Part shown: in pieces, positions 20,690 to 32,524 of the stretch
Layout: each line of letters begins with the position of its first letter
Numbering within the stretch: the stretch's first letter is position 1
Assembly (NCBI GenBank): GCA_003116995.1
Contig: BDSL01000194.1
Location: 19,137-83,136 of the forward strand
Length of the DNA: 64,000 bases
Direction of reading: 5' to 3'
DNA from: Yamagishiella unicocca
Taxonomy: Eukaryota > Chlorophyta > Chlorophyceae > Chlamydomonadales > Volvocaceae
Program-made: the position numbers and the translations under genes
The notes under the pieces: model-generated
Seen by the model: only the letters and a program-made list of their open reading frames with translations
What the model was told of the DNA's origin: nothing
Database searches by the model: none

Positions 20690-21310
20690 TGTCGTTCTCC
20701 TTTGTTTTTTGTTCTTTTCTTCCTTTGGCCGCCCCCCGCGTTTTTGTTTTTTTGGGTCCTTTCTTCCCCCCCTTTGTTTTTTTTCCCGCGGCTCCGTCGC
20801 TTTGTTTCTTGTCGCTTTGTTTCTTGTCCCCTGCGGGGCCTCCGCCCCCCGCTCCTTTTCCCCCTCGGGGCCTCCCTTTGGCCGCCCCCGTCCCCTCCGG
20901 GGTGTCCCGCTCCCCGCCCTCCCGCCGCGTTTTTTTCCTCTTTTCTTCCCCGCCCGCCCCCCGCCCCTCCCCGCCGGGCCCCCCCCCCCGGGGCCCCCCC
21001 CGTGGTTTGTTTCCTCCTTCTTTTTGTTTTCGTCGTTCTTTCTTCCCCCGCCCGCCCTTCCCCCTCCGGCGTTTGTTTTTTTCTTGTCGCTTTGTTTCTT
21101 CCCCCGGCCGCCCCGCCGTTTGCCTCCTTTTTCTTCCCTCGCCGCGGGCCGCCGGGCCCCCCCGCCGGGGGTTCTCCTTTGGCGCCCCGCCGGGCCCGCC
21201 CCGTCGGTCCCCTCCCCGCCGGGCCCCCCCGGCCCGCCCCGCGGCTCTTCGTTCTTTTCTTCCTTTGGCCGCCCCCCCGCCGGGGCCCCCCCCCCGGCGG
21301 GGGCCGCCCG
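20690..21310 (+). repeat. Repeat island 17 with a B-H composite
   Basis: TTTGGCCGCCCC, then the B-H composite (20,795-20,872, double B leader), a CCCTCCGGGG hairpin, GGGCCCCCCCC-CGGGGCC self-complementary stretch, another B-like leader at about 21,085, A, and GGCCGCCCCCC units. Confidence 0.87.
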
Positions 21311-21599
21311 TCCGGCTTCTGCCCGCTCTTCCCCCGGCTGCTTTCCCTCCTTTCTCTTTTGCTCTCCTTCTCCCGTTTCCCTCCGCCGTCCCCTCCGCCC
21401 CGCTTTCCTTCTCTCGTCTCTCTCCGCTTCCCCTCCCTCCTTCCCTCTCCCTCCGCCCTCCCTCTCCCCCCCGTTGCTTTTCCCCCCTCTCCCTTCCCTC
21501 CCGTTGCTTTTCCCCTTTTCCCCCGTCTCTTTTCCTCCTCCTTTGTTTCCCTGTTTTTTTTCTCCCTCGCCCCCCTCCCCTCCGCTTGTCCCCCCTCCT
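21311..21599. other. Short spacer
   Basis: C/T-rich; includes two close copies of a CGTTGCTTTTCCCC-type segment near 21,470 and 21,503. No module. Confidence 0.5.
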
Positions 21600-21850
21600 T
21601 TCTCTCTTTTCTGTCCCCTTTGTTTCCCTTTGGGCCCCGCCGTCCCCCCTGTCCTTTCTTGTTTCCCTTCGTCCCTCTTCGCGGGCCGCCCCGTCGTTTC
21701 TTGTCGCTTTGTTTCTTGTCCCCTGCGGGGCCTCCGCCCCCCGCTCCTTTTCCCCCTCGGGGCCTCGCCTTTGGTTTTTTTCTTCCCGCGGCCGCCCCTC
21801 CCGCCCCCCCGCCTTTTTCCCGCCGGGCCCCCCCGCCGGTGGCCCTCCCC
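21600..21850 (+). repeat. Repeat island 18 with a B-H composite
   Basis: F into GCGGGCCGCCCCGTCG, B-H composite at about 21,693-21,764, then C and GGCCGCCCC. Followed by the CTCTTTTTCTCGTCTCTCTC element. Confidence 0.85.
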
Positions 21851-22089
21851 CTCTTTTTCTCGTCTCTCTCTCGTCCTTCTTTCCTTCTCTTCGTCCGTCC
21901 CCCGCCCCCTTGGCTTCTCTCTCCCTCCCCTCCCCCCGCCCCCCTCTTTCCCTTTTCCCCTCCTTTTGCTTCTCCCCCCCCCGCTTTCCTTTTCCCCCGG
22001 GGCCTGCCCCCTTCTCTCCTCGCTTCCCTCCGCGCCCCGGGTCCGTCGCTTTCGTCTCCCTCGTCGTTTCCCTCTGTTCCCCTTTCTTT
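21851..22089. other. Short spacer
   Basis: C/T-rich with no recognised module beyond the CTCGTCTCTCTC element at its left edge. Confidence 0.5.
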
Positions 22090-22760
22090 TTTGTTTTTTT
22101 CGTCCTTTTTTTCTTCCCCCGGCCGCCCCTCTGGCCCCCCCCGGGGCCGGCCCCCGCCGTCTTGTTTCCCGCCCGGCCCCCTCCTTTGGCCGCCCTCCCG
22201 CCTCCTGTTCCTTTGGGGCCTTTTCTTTCTCCCTGCTTTTCTTCTTTTTCTTGTCTTTTCTTCCTCTGGCCGCCCCCCCTCCCCTCTTGCCTTTGTTTCT
22301 TCCCCCGGCCGCTCCTCCGGCCCTCCTTTGGCCGCCCCCGCCCCCCGTTGTTTTTTTCTTTTGCCGTCCCCTCTGGGGCCGGCCCCCCGCCGGGCCCGCG
22401 CCCCCCGGCGCCCGCCCCTTTGCCCTCGTTCGTGTCCTTGTTTTCCTTCTTTTTCTTCCCGTTTGTTTCTTGTCCCCTGCGGGGTCCCCCCGGCCGCCCC
22501 GTCCCCTTCGGGGCGGCCCCCCGCCGCGGGCCGCCGGGCCCCCCCCCTCCCCTGTCCTTTCTTTCGTCTCCCGTCGGGGGCCGCCCGCCCCCCCCCCGGG
22601 GCCCCCCTGCTGCCCCCTCCCCCTCCTCCTCCCCTTCTTTTGTTCGTTTCCCTTCTTTTTCCCGTCGGTCCCCTCCCCGCCGGCTTTCTTTTTCTTCCCC
22701 CGGCCGCCCCTCCCGCCGGTCCCCCCCGCCGGGCCCGCCCGTCTCCCCTCCGCCGTGCCT
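22090..22760 (+). repeat. Repeat island 19 (G, B)
   Basis: GGCCGCCCC, GGGGCCGGCCCC, TTCTTTTTCTTGTC units, the CCGTTGTTTTTTTCTTTTG leader into G (22,359-22,410), then B (22,463) with CCCCTGCGGGG and CCCCTTCGGGG and the CCGCGGGCC palindrome. Ends with CCCGTCGGGGGCC and CCCCCGGGGCCCC. Confidence 0.87.
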
Positions 22761-24137
22761 CCCTTTTCCCGCTTTTTCCCCCTCCCTCTGTCCCGTGCCC
22801 CCTTTGCCCGTCCCCCCCCCCCGTCCCCTTGGTCCTCTTGGTCCCGTTGCCCCTGGTCCCCCCCTTTCCCCGCTGCTCTTCCTCTGCCCTTCGCTGCGCG
22901 TGGTGGTTCCGTTGGTCCCCGCTCTGCTGCCTTGCCTCTTCGCCTGCCGCCCCGCTCGTGGTCTTCCCCTTCCTCCCGCTCCCGTCGCCTCTGCCCCCGC
23001 CCCGCGCCCCTCCGCCCCCGTCGCCTGTCCCGGTCCCGCTGCCTCTGTTCCCCCCTGCTTCCCGGTGCTGCCCCCCTGGCTGGTGCTCTTCTCGTTGTCT
23101 CCGGTGCTGCTGGTCCTCTGCCCCCCCCCCGCCCCCTTCTGTTCGCTCCCCCGGTCGGTGTTCCGCCTGTTGTCGTCTTTTTCCCCCCGCCGCCCCCGTT
23201 GCTGCTCCCGCCCTTCTTGCCTTCGTTGCCTTCGCCGTCCGTGCCCCTTTCGCTCCGTCTGCCTTCCCTGGTGCTGCCCTTCCCGTCCTTCCTGGTTCCG
23301 CTTTCTTCGCTTTCGCCGCTTTCCTTGCTCCTCCCCCCCTCCCCGTGGTGCCGCTCCCTGGGTTGCTCCCCTTTCTGCCCTCCTGGCCCCTGTTGCCCGC
23401 TCCCTTCCCCCTCCCCCCGTGCCCCCGCTCCCCCCTTCTTCCTCGCCGTCGCCGCTGTTTTCTCTCTTCCCGGTCGTGGTCCCGTCGCCCCCGGTCGTGT
23501 CGCCCGTGGTCCCCTCCCCTCCCTGCTCCCGTTGCCCTTGTCGGTTTCCGCCCCCCCCCGTCGCTGTTGTCCCTGGTTTCGCCCTGTTCCCCCCCCTTTC
23601 GCTGCCCCCGTCGCGGGTGCCCCCGTTGGTGTCCTTCTTCGTGGTGTTCCGCCCCCGCTCTTGCCCGTGGTCTGGTTCTTGCTCCCCCTGGTCCTCTTCC
23701 CCTCCCCCTCCCTTCGCCGCTCCCGTCTCTGTTTTCCCGCCCGCCGCCGGTGGTCGTCCCTCTGCCTTTCTGCTTGGTTCTCCCCCCCCTTCTCTGTTCG
23801 TCCCCCCGCTGTTCCCGGTCCCGTCGTCGGTTTTCCCCCCCTTCCCCTGCGTCCTCCTTCCTCCGTCGCTGCCGCCCCTTCCCCCCCCTGGCCCTGCCTG
23901 GCGCCCGTCTTCGTCTGCCTGTCGCCCTTCTTCCCCCCCTTGCTCTTGCCCCCGGTCTGCGTTTTGCCCTTCGTGCCGGTGGTCGTCCCGTCGGTGCTGG
24001 TGTTGTCCCTCGTCTTGTTCCGTCCTTTTCCGCTCTTTTCCGCTCCTCGTCCGTGCTTTTCCTCCCCCCCTTGCTTCCCTTCGTTCCGCGCTTTGGGGTC
24101 TTTCTCCTGCCCCGTCGTTTCCCCCTCTTCCCCGTCC
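22761..24137. other. Long G-richer spacer
   Basis: About 1.4 kb with more G than the window average and no modules. Triplet phase is visible in parts: around 22,870-23,130 G prefers places 1 and 3, and around 23,205-23,340 G prefers place 1 (GCC, GCT, GTC). The phase is not continuous between them. No gene is recognised. Confidence 0.55.
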
Positions 24138-24785
24138 CCGCCGGGGCGTTTTTTTTCTTTCTTGTCGCTTTGTTTCTTCCTTTGGTTTTTTTCTTCCCGC
24201 GTTTTGCCCCCGGCCCCCCCCGGCCGCCCTTCCCCCTCCGGCGTTTGCCTTTGGCTTTCTTTTCTTTTCTTTTCTTCCTCTGGCCGCCCCCCCCCCGGCC
24301 GCCCCCCCCCTTGCCTCCTTTTCCTTCCCTCCTTTCTTCCTTTGGCCGCCCCCCCCCCCCCTTTGTTTTTCTTCCTTTGTTTTGTTCCTTTCTTCCTTTT
24401 CTTCTCCCGCCGCCCCCCTTCTTTCTTCTCCCCCCTGCTTTGCCTTTTTTTCTGTTTTCTTCCCCGGCCGCCCTCCCGCCCCTCCCCGCGCCTTTTTTCC
24501 GCCCTCCCTTTTCTTTTCCCCTCTTTGTTTTTTTCTTGTCCCCTGCGGGGCCCCCCGGCTCTTCCCCTCTGGGGCCCCGTCGCTTTGTTTCTTCTTCCCC
24601 GCCGGGGCCCCGCCCCCCGCTCCCCGCCCCTCCTTTTTCTTCCCTCTTCTTTTTGTTTCCCTTCGTCCCTCTTCGCGGCCGCCCCCGTCGTTCTCCCGCT
24701 CTGCTTTCTCCCCCCGGGCCGCCCCGTCCCCTTTGGGGCCGGCCCCCGCCGCGGGCCTTCCCTTTGGTCCCCGCCGGGCTCTCCT
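24138..24785 (+). repeat. Repeat island 20 (C, E)
   Basis: CCCCGCCGGGG near 24,137, B leader, C variant, several GGCCGCCCCCC units, CCCCTGCGGGG, then E (24,559) with the CTTCCCCGCCGGGGCCCC tail, F, and GGCCGGCCCC into the CCGCGGGCC palindrome. Confidence 0.87.
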
Positions 24786-26004
24786 CGCGGCTCTTCCTCG
24801 CTCCCCCTCGTTTCTCTTTTCTCTCTCTTTCGCTTCCTCTCTCTCTTGTCTCGCTCCTCTCCCCTCGTCGTCGTTTCCCTCTCCCCCCGTTCTTCTTTTC
24901 TCTCGTCTGTCCCCCCTCGTTCCGCCCCTCGCTTCCCCCTCGGTCTTGTTTCTCTCTCTCTCTCTTGCTTCTTCCTCCTTTGTTCGTCCTCTTGCCCTTT
25001 TTTCCCCTTCTGTTCTCTCTTTCTTCTCCTTCCCCGCCCCCCTCGTCTCGCGGCCTCGGCCCCCTCCCTTTCCCGGCGCCCCCGCGGCTTCGCCTTCCGC
25101 TGGGGGTCTTCTTCTCTGCCGTCTTCCCCGCCTTTTCCGCTCGTTCCCTTTCCTCCCTTTGCTCCGTCCGCCCCCTCCCCTCTTTTCCGCTCCTCTCCGG
25201 CCGTTGCGGCCCCCTCTCTTTTTCTCGTTCCCCCCTCTTGTTTTCCCTCCGTCGTTTCCCGCTCCCCTCGTTCCTTTCTCGTCGCTTCCCTTTCGTTCCT
25301 TTTCCCCTCTTCTCTTTCCCCGCCGTCCCGTCCGCTCCCTTCCCCCGGGTCTTCCCCTCCTCCGTCGTTCTTTCTTCCTTTGGCCGCCCTTCCTCCTGCG
25401 TCCGGTCCCCCCCTCTCGTTCCCCCCGCCCTTGTCGTTGCTTTTGTCTCGCGCTCCTGCCCCTTGTCCTCCCTTCTTCCGTTCCTCTTTCCTTCTCCTTC
25501 TTCCTTCTCCTTCCCTCGCCTTCCCTTCTCTCCCGCTCCCCGCCGCTTGCCCCCCCCCGCTCCTCCCTCCCGCCTCCCGGCCTCCCTGGTCCCCCGTCTC
25601 CCCTTGGTGCCCCTGGTGCCTCTGCTTCCGGCCGTTTGCCCGTCCCCGTGCTCCCGTTGTCCTCCCTCTCCTTCCTTCCCCCGTTTCCTCCTTTGTTGCT
25701 CGCCCGTTTGCCCGTTTTGTGCTCGGCCTCTCTCGTCGCTTTCGTTTTCCCCCGGGGCCCGTTGTTTTTGTCTTCCTCCGTCCGCCCCCTCCTCCTCCGC
25801 TTTTTCCTCTTCTTCCCTCCCCCTCTGGGGCTGTCCCCGCGGCTCTCCCCCGCGCGCTGTCGTTTCTTCCCCCTTTTTTTTCCGCCCTTCCCCGGCGGCT
25901 CTTCTTTTCTTCTCCCGTTTTTTCCCTCCCCGCCGCGGCTGTCTTGGTTTCTTTCCCTTTCCTTCCCCCCCTCCGCGTTTTTTTCCTTCCCTTTCCCGCC
26001 CCCC
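24786..26004. other. Pyrimidine-rich spacer
   Basis: C/T-rich. Contains 25,481-25,517, a pure C/T run, and an isolated TTCTTTCTTCCTTTGGCCGC unit near 25,368. Nothing else recognised. Confidence 0.55.
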
Positions 26005-26500
26005 CCCCCGCCCCCCCCTCCTTTTTCTTCCCTCGCCGCGGGCCGCCGGGCCCTCTTTGCCTTCTTTTTCGTTCCCCTCCTTTTTGCCTTCCCCCGCGGG
26101 GCCGGCCCCCTCCCCCCCCCCGTTTTTTCTGTTTTCTTCCGCCGGCCGCCCTCCCGCCCCGCCGGTCCCCCCCCCCGGGGGCCGTCGTTCCCCTCTGTCC
26201 TTTCTTCCTCTGGCCGCCCCCCGCCCCGCCCGGGCCCCCTCGCGGTCCCTCTTGTTCTTTTCCCCCCCCGGGGGCCCTCCCGGGCCCGTCCCTCCTGCTC
26301 CTTCTCGCTCCCCGTTCCTGTTTCGCTCCCTGCCCTTGTTTTCTCTTGCTTTTCCTGGCCCTGGCCGCGCCCTCCGCCTTCCGTTCTTTTCTTCCCCCGG
26401 CCGCCCCCGCCCGTTCCCCTTCGGTTCGTTTTTTCTTCCTTTGGCCGCCCCGCCCCGCCGGGGCCGCCCCGCCCCTCCTCTTTGCTTCCCCGTTCCCCTC
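26005..26500 (+). repeat. Repeat island 21 (A, I)
   Basis: A at about 26,023, then a block with I (26,061-26,168). The block continues through CCCCCCCCCCG, TTTTTTCTGTTTTC and CCGCCGGCCGCCC to CCCGCCGGTCC. It is near-identical to 34,754-34,860. GGCCGCCCC units and CCCCGCCGGGG continue to about 26,490. Confidence 0.85.
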
Positions 26501-27269
26501 CGTTGTCCCCCGTCTCTCGCGCTTCTCCCTCCTCCCCCTCTCTCGCGGGGCTGCCCCTCCTTCTCTCGCCCTGTCGTTCCGCTCCTCTCCCCTCGTTTTT
26601 CCCTTCGTTCGCCGTCCGGCGTTGTCGTTCCCCTCCCCCTCTTTTTCTCGTTCCCCTCCCCTTGCCTTTGCCGCCCGCCTCCTCCCGTGCCGTTTTGGTC
26701 CGCCCTTCTCTCCCCTGCCGGCTGCCCCGCCTTTCCTCCCCCCTGCTCTTTTCTTCCCCGCCTCCTCTCCGTTCGTCCCCTCCCCCCCTCCGCTCCCCTT
26801 CCCGCTTTTTTTTTCTTTCTCCCCTCCCTCTCTCGTTGCTTCCCCTCTGCCCCCGGCCCTGCTTTGCCCCGTTTGGTTCCCCTTTTTTTTCTCCTCCTCG
26901 CTTCCCTCCCTTCCCCTCCCCTCTTCTTTTCCTCTTCCGCTTCGCTCCCCGCCCCCCCGGGCTCCTTCCCCGCCGGGGCCCGCCCCTCCCTGGCCCGCGT
27001 TTTTGGTTCCCCCCGGCCTGTTCGCCCCCCCTCTCTTCTCGCTGTCTCCCCTCCCCTCCGTCGCCCCCGGCCCTCTCCCCTCTCCCCTTCCTCCTTCTCT
27101 TCCTTCCCCTCTGTTGTTTTTCTCGCCCCTCCCGTCTCTTCCTCCCGTGTCTTCTGCTTCCCCCGGTCTCCTCTCCGTCTTTCTTTCCGGTTTTTCTTCG
27201 CCGCCCCTGCTTGTCGTTTCCCTCCTTTCTTTTCCCCTTCTTTTCTTCTTTTTCGTTGGGTTCGGTTCT
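26501..27269. other. Pyrimidine-rich spacer
   Basis: C/T-rich, unique-looking; a lone CCCCGCCGGGG hairpin lies near 26,970. Confidence 0.55.
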
Positions 27270-27500
27270 TTTCTTCGTTTGCCTCCCTTTTTTTCTTCCC
27301 GCGGCTCTTCCCCTCTGGGGCCCCGTCGCTTTGTTTCTTCTTCCCCGCCGGGGCCCCGCCCCCCGCTCCCCGCCCCTCCCCGCCCCCGTCCCCTTCGGGG
27401 TTTTTTCTTCCCCCGGCCGCCCCCCGCTCCCCGCCCTTTTCCCCCCGGGGCCCCGCCCCCCCCGCCCCGCCCCGCCGGGGGCCGTCGTTCCTTTGTTCCT
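27270..27500 (+). repeat. Repeat island 22 (E)
   Basis: E at 27,304 with the full tail: B leader, CTTCCCCGCCGGGGCCCC, CGCTCCCCGCCCC, then CCCCTTCGGGG followed by TTTTTTCTTCCCCCGGCCGC. The same order recurs near 60,798. Confidence 0.87.
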
Positions 27501-28089
27501 GCTCGCCGTCCCGTCCTTTTCCTTCTCCTCTGCTTTTTCGGCCCCTCCGTTGCGCGGCCGCCTCCTCCGCCGCGGCTCCCTCCCCCGCTCCTCCGTGCTC
27601 GCGTCCCCGTCCCTCGGTTTTTGCTTCTTCGCTGCTTCGTCCCCCGCCTGCCCGTCGCTTCCCTCCTGTTCTCGTTTGTTCCCCCTCTGTTTTTTCCCCC
27701 CGCGCTCGTCTCTTTTCTGGCTTCTTTTTTTTTCTCCGTCGGTCTCCTTCTCTTCTCCCCCCTCCTCTCTTTCTTGTTCTTTTTTCCTCCTCCCCCTTCT
27801 TTTTTCTCGGGCTGCCCGGCTTCGCCCCTGCGCCCCTCTGCTCCCCCCGCCCCTGCGCTCCCCCGCTGCGCTCCCTCCCGTTCTTCCCCCTTGTCCTCTT
27901 CTCCCCTTTCTTTTTTCCTTCCGCCCCTTTCTTTTCTCTCCCTCCCGCTCCCCTTCGGGGCCTGTTGTTTTCTTTCCTCTGCCCTCTGCGCTCTGCTCCG
28001 CTCCCTCCCGCCTCCCCCTCTTTGTCGGGGGTCGTCTCTCTCGTTCCCCTTCGTCGTCCGCCGCGGGCCCGTCCTTTTCTTCCCCGTCT
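27501..28089. other. Pyrimidine-rich spacer
   Basis: C/T-rich with a CCCCTTCGGGGC hairpin near 27,953. No coding signal. Confidence 0.55.
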
Positions 28090-29000
28090 TGTTTCCCTTC
28101 GGGCCCCCTCCTTCTTTTTGTTTTTTTCTTTTCCTTTCTTTTCCCCCCTTTGTTGGTTCTTTCTTCCTTTGTTTTTTTTTCTTCCCCCGTTTTGTTCCTT
28201 TCTTTCCCCCCTTTGTTTTTCTTCTCGCGGCTCTTCCCCTCTGGGGCCCCGTCGCTTTGTTTCTTCTTCCCCGCCGGGGCCCCGCCCCCCGCTCCCCGCC
28301 CCTCCCCGCGCGTTTTTTTGTTGTTTTCTTCGCCCGGCCGCCCTCCCCCCCCGGGGCGCCCTCCCTTTTCTTCTTTTTCTTTTCCTTTCCTTTCCCCCCG
28401 CTTCGTTTTTTTCCTTCCCTTGTTTTTTTTCTCCCGCGTCGCTTTCTGTCCTTTCTTGTTTCCCTTCGTCCCTCTTCTTTTTGTTTCCCTTCTTTTTCCC
28501 GGCGGTCCGTCCCTCTTCTTTTGTTTCCCTTCGTCCCTCTTCTTTTTGCCTTCCCCGCCGGGGCCTTTTTCTTCCTTTGGTCCCCCGCCGGGGCCCCGCC
28601 CCCCCGGGCCGCCCCCGTCGTTTCTTGTCGCTTTCCCCCCGCCGGGGCCTTTTTCTTTTCTTTTCTTCCTCCGGCCGCCCCCCCCCCGGCCGCCCCCCGC
28701 TCCTTTTCCCCCTCGGGGCCTCGCCTTTGGCCGCCCCCCCGGGCCGCCCCGTCGTTCCTGTTTTCCCCCCCTTCGGGGCCTTTTTCTTCCCTCGCCGCGG
28801 GCCGCCGGGCCCCCCCCCTGTCCTTTCTTTCTTTGCCCGCCCTCCCTCCCCTTCTTTTTGTTTCCCTCCGGGCCCCGTCGGCCCCCGCCTTTTTCTTCCC
28901 TCGCCGCGGGCCGCCGGGCCCCCCCGGGCCGCCCCGTCTTTTGCCTCTGGCCCCCCCCCGGGGCCGGCCCCCGCCGCTCCTCGTTCGCGGTCCCGCTCCC
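28090..29000 (+). repeat. Repeat island 23 (E, F, D, A, K)
   Basis: E at 28,231; F at about 28,460 and 28,515; D; a CCTTTTTCTTTTCTTTTCTT unit; H; CCCCTTCGGGG; A near 28,787 and 28,887; CGGGGCCGGCCCC; and K near 28,977. One of the most complete samplers of the module set. Confidence 0.88.
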
Positions 29001-31039
29001 CCCCCTTTGCTTTGCCCCGTTTGGTTGCTCCCTTCCCCTTTTCCCCCTTTTTCCTTGGCTCCCGCTTCTTTTGCCGCCTCCCTTCCTTCTCCCGTCCTCC
29101 CCGCTTGCTTCTTTTGTCCCGCCTCTTTTTCTGTCTTGCGTTTCCCTTTTCCTCGCCCCCCCCCGGCCCTTTCTTTCCTTCTGCTCCCCCTTCCGGTGCC
29201 CCTCCCTTTCCTTCCCCTTTTGTTGCTTTCTCTCCTTCCGCCCCGCGCCTGCTCGCCGCCCTCGGTTTTGTCGTCTCGCTTTCGTTTCCCCCCGCCTCCT
29301 GTCCCCCCCCCTTTGTCCTCCCTGCTCTTCCCTCCCCCGCTTCCCTGCCTTCTCCCCTCCCTCCGCTCTTTGCTTTGTTCCTTCCTCCCCTCCCCTGGCC
29401 GCTCCCCTCCCGGCCCTTTTGCCTGTGCCCCGGCGCCGCTCTCCCCCGCCCGGTCTCTCTCCTCGTTTGCCCCCCTGCCGTTCCCTTTGCGTCCCCCCCC
29501 TGGCCGCGGGTTCTCCTTTTGCTCTCGTCTCTCCTCCCTGTGTCTGCTCCTCTGTTCTTCCCCTTTGCTCCCCCCCCCCCTTCCTTGTTCCCGCCCCCCG
29601 TCCGCCTCGTGTTTCCCGTCCGTTCCCGCCCCCGCCCCCGTCTGCCCCTTTCCCGCGCTCCGCTTTTTGTCCTCGCCGCCGCCTGTGTCGCCTCCCCGCC
29701 TCCGCCCGCTTTTTTCCCTGTTCCCTTTTGCCCCTCCCTCGCCCGTGCCCCCCCGCTGCTTGCGCCCCCCCCGCGTTTGTTGCTCTCTCTCTTTCTTCCC
29801 TCCCTTTTCCCTTCCGCTCGCCGCCTCCCCGTTTTTCTTTCCCCTCTTTTGTTGCTCTGTCCTTCTTTTCCCCCTTGCTCGCCTCCCCGCGGCCGTCTCC
29901 CTTCCCCCCTTGGCGTTCTCGCCCCTCCGGCCTCTTCCCTTCCGCTTTCCGCTCTCCCGCTGTCCTTCCTCCCCCTTCCCGCTCCGGCCCCCCTTCCCCC
30001 CCGCTTGTGGCCGCTTTTTTCCGTTCTTCCCTTCCCCCCTTCTGGCCTTCTTTCCTTTCTCTTCCTCCCTCCCTCCTTCCCTCCCCGTTTTCCTTCTCTC
30101 CCGTCCTGTTGCTTCTGCCCCCTCCTGTCCCCTCCCCCTCCTCTTTCCGGCCGGTTTTTTCCGTTTTCGTCCTCTTTCCCTTCTTTTGTTTTTTTGCTTT
30201 TTCCCTCTCCTCCCGTCCGCTTTGTTCTCGTGTTCGCTCTGCTGCTTGTCCTTCCTTCCCTCGCTCCTGCTTTCCCTCCGCTCCCCTCCCCTCTGGTTGC
30301 CTCTTCCTGGCCGCCTTGGCCTGTTCTGTTGCCGTCCTCTCTTCCCTTTGGTTTCCCGTTTTCGCCTCTTCCCCGGGTCCCCTTCCCCCCGCGGCCCTTC
30401 CTTCCGCGCTGCCTTCTTTTTCCCCCCTTCTGTCGTCGCTTCTTTTGCCGCCCGTCGCTCTTCTTCCTGTTCTCCTTGCGCTGTCGCCTTCCTGTTTCCC
30501 CCTGCTGTTTTCGCCTCTCGCGGCTTTTCTCCTTCCGTTCCCGTTCGTGTTGCCCGTTCCCCCCCTTCTGTCCTCCTCTTGCCCCTCCTTGCCGTCCCCG
30601 TCGGTGTTCCTCCCTTCCCTCCGGCGCTTCTTCTTTCTTTTTTCGTGTCCTCTTTTCCCCTCCTTTTTCTTGTGCCCCTCTTGCTCCCCCCTGTCGGTCC
30701 CCTCTCCTCGCCGTTCCTGGCGTCCCCTCCCGTTCCCGTTCTCCCCTTGCTCTCCTTCCCTTCCCTCGTCCTCCCCCCGGGGTGCGTGCCTCCTCGCCTG
30801 GCCCTTTTTCCCGCCCTCCTCCCCGCCGCCCCCCCTCTGTGCCGGCCCTGCCTCCCTCCCTCGGCTCCTTTCCTCTCCCCCTGCCTTCTTTCCTTTTCTC
30901 CTTTTTCCGCCCCCGCTCTCGTCGCTTTGTTCTCTTTCGGCTTCTTCGTTTCTCCTTCTCCTTCTCCCCCCCGCTCGTTCCCGGCCCGGTCCTTCCCTCC
31001 CTCTCTCGCTCCTCTCCCCCGGTCCCCCTTGTTTTTTGT
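29001..31039. other. Long pyrimidine-rich spacer
   Basis: About 2 kb of C/T-rich DNA without modules. T increases towards 30,200. Around 30,500-30,650 triplets weakly avoid G in the middle. No gene is recognised. Confidence 0.6.
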
Positions 31040-31405
31040 CCCTTTTGGGGCCCCCGTTGCTTTCGTTTCCTCCCCCTTCTTTTTGTTCCCCTCCGGTCCC
31101 CGCCGGCCCTCTTTGCCTTCTTTTTCCCGGCGGTCCTTCCCTCTTCTTTTGTTTCCCTTTGGGCCCCCGTCGTTTCTTCTCGCTTTGTTTCTTCCTTTGG
31201 TTTTTTTCTTCCGGCGGCCGCCCCTCCCCGCCCCCGTCCCCTTCGGGGCCGGCCCCGCCGCGGGCCGCCGGGCCCCCCCGGCTTTTTCTTCCTTTGGTCC
31301 CCCGCCGGGGCCCGCCCCCCGCTCCCCGCCCCCGCTCCCGCCCTCCCGCCCCCCGGGCCGCCCCGTCCCCTTTGGGGCGGCCCCCGCCGCTCCTCGTTCG
31401 CGGTC
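31040..31405 (+). repeat. Repeat island 24
   Basis: F-like leaders, a variant C with CGGCGGCCGC as in the 4486 copy, CCCCTTCGGGG into CCGCGGGCCGCCGGGCCC, TTTGGTCCCC, CCCCGCCGGGG, CCCCTTTGGGG and K at about 31,388. Confidence 0.85.
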
Positions 31406-32524
31406 CCGCTCCCTCCCTCTTCCCTCGCCCTTCCGTTCTCGCTTTCCTCCTCCTGTTTTCTGTCCCTTCCCCCCTTGGCCCTGCTCCTCTTTTCTCTCCC
31501 CCGCTCTTCCCTGGCTTGTTCCCCCTTCCCCGTCCGTCCTCTCTCCCCGCCTCGCTTCCCGCCGTCCCTCTCCCCTCCCGGTTCCCCCCGCTTTTCCCCT
31601 TTTGTTTCCGTTCCCTCTTGTCTTCTTTGTCCCGCCGCTTCTTGCTGTTGCTCCCCCCTCCTTCTTCTCCCTCGTTTCGCCTTTGCCTCGGCGGTCCGGT
31701 TGGTGGTGTTCTCGTCCCGTTTGCTCCTTTCCTCCCCTCTTCCTTTCCCCGCCTCCCCGGGTCCGCCTGTTTTTTTTCTCCTTGTCCCCGTTGTCCCCCT
31801 CTTTCTCCTTTTCGCGCTTTTCGCCTCTCCTCCCCCGCTCCCCTCCCCTCTTTCTCCCGCCTTCTTTTCGGCTTCGCCTTTCCCCGCTTTTCTTTCTCCC
31901 GGCTTTTTTCTCTTCTCCCCCTCTCCCTGTCCGGGTCTGCCCTGTTCCTCCTTCCCCTTGTTGTCGTTCCCCTCCCCCTTTCTCTCCTATCTCTCTCCCG
32001 CCGTCCCTTGCTTTCCCTCTCGCGCGTCTTTCCCCCTCTCGTCGTTCCCTTCCGTTGTCCCCCTCCCTCCCCTCTGGGGCTGTCGGTTCCCTCCCCCTCT
32101 CTCCCCCCTCCCCCTCCTTTCCGGTCTCTGTCCTTCCCGCGTTCGCCTCCCCGGCCGCTTTTTTGCTCCCCTGCCGTTTCTTCTTTCTTTGCTCGCCCGC
32201 CTCTCCCTCCGTTCGCTCTCCCTCCCGTTTGCTTCTCCCGCGCCCGGCGGGCTTCGCCCCCCCGCCCCCCTGGTTCGTCGCCCTGTGCTCTCGTCCCCTG
32301 CGCTCCCCGCTCTTTTTCTCTTTTTCCCCTGTCTCTTTTCTTCTCCCTCCCTTTGCTTTTTCTGCCCTTTCTCGGCCCTTTCCCCGCCCTTTTTGCCTTC
32401 CCCTTCCCTTTCCCCCCTTTTTTCCCCGCGCCCCCCCGCCCGCTCCCCTGGCCTTTTCCCCGTCGCTTTCCTCCCCCTCCCCTCTCCCCCTCCCCTGGTC
32501 TCGTCCTCTCCCGCTCCCCTTCGC
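31406..32524. other. Pyrimidine-rich spacer containing one A
   Basis: C/T-rich. The single A at 31,989 makes a CTA, which is the only minus-strand stop for many kilobases. No module and no coding signal. Confidence 0.6.
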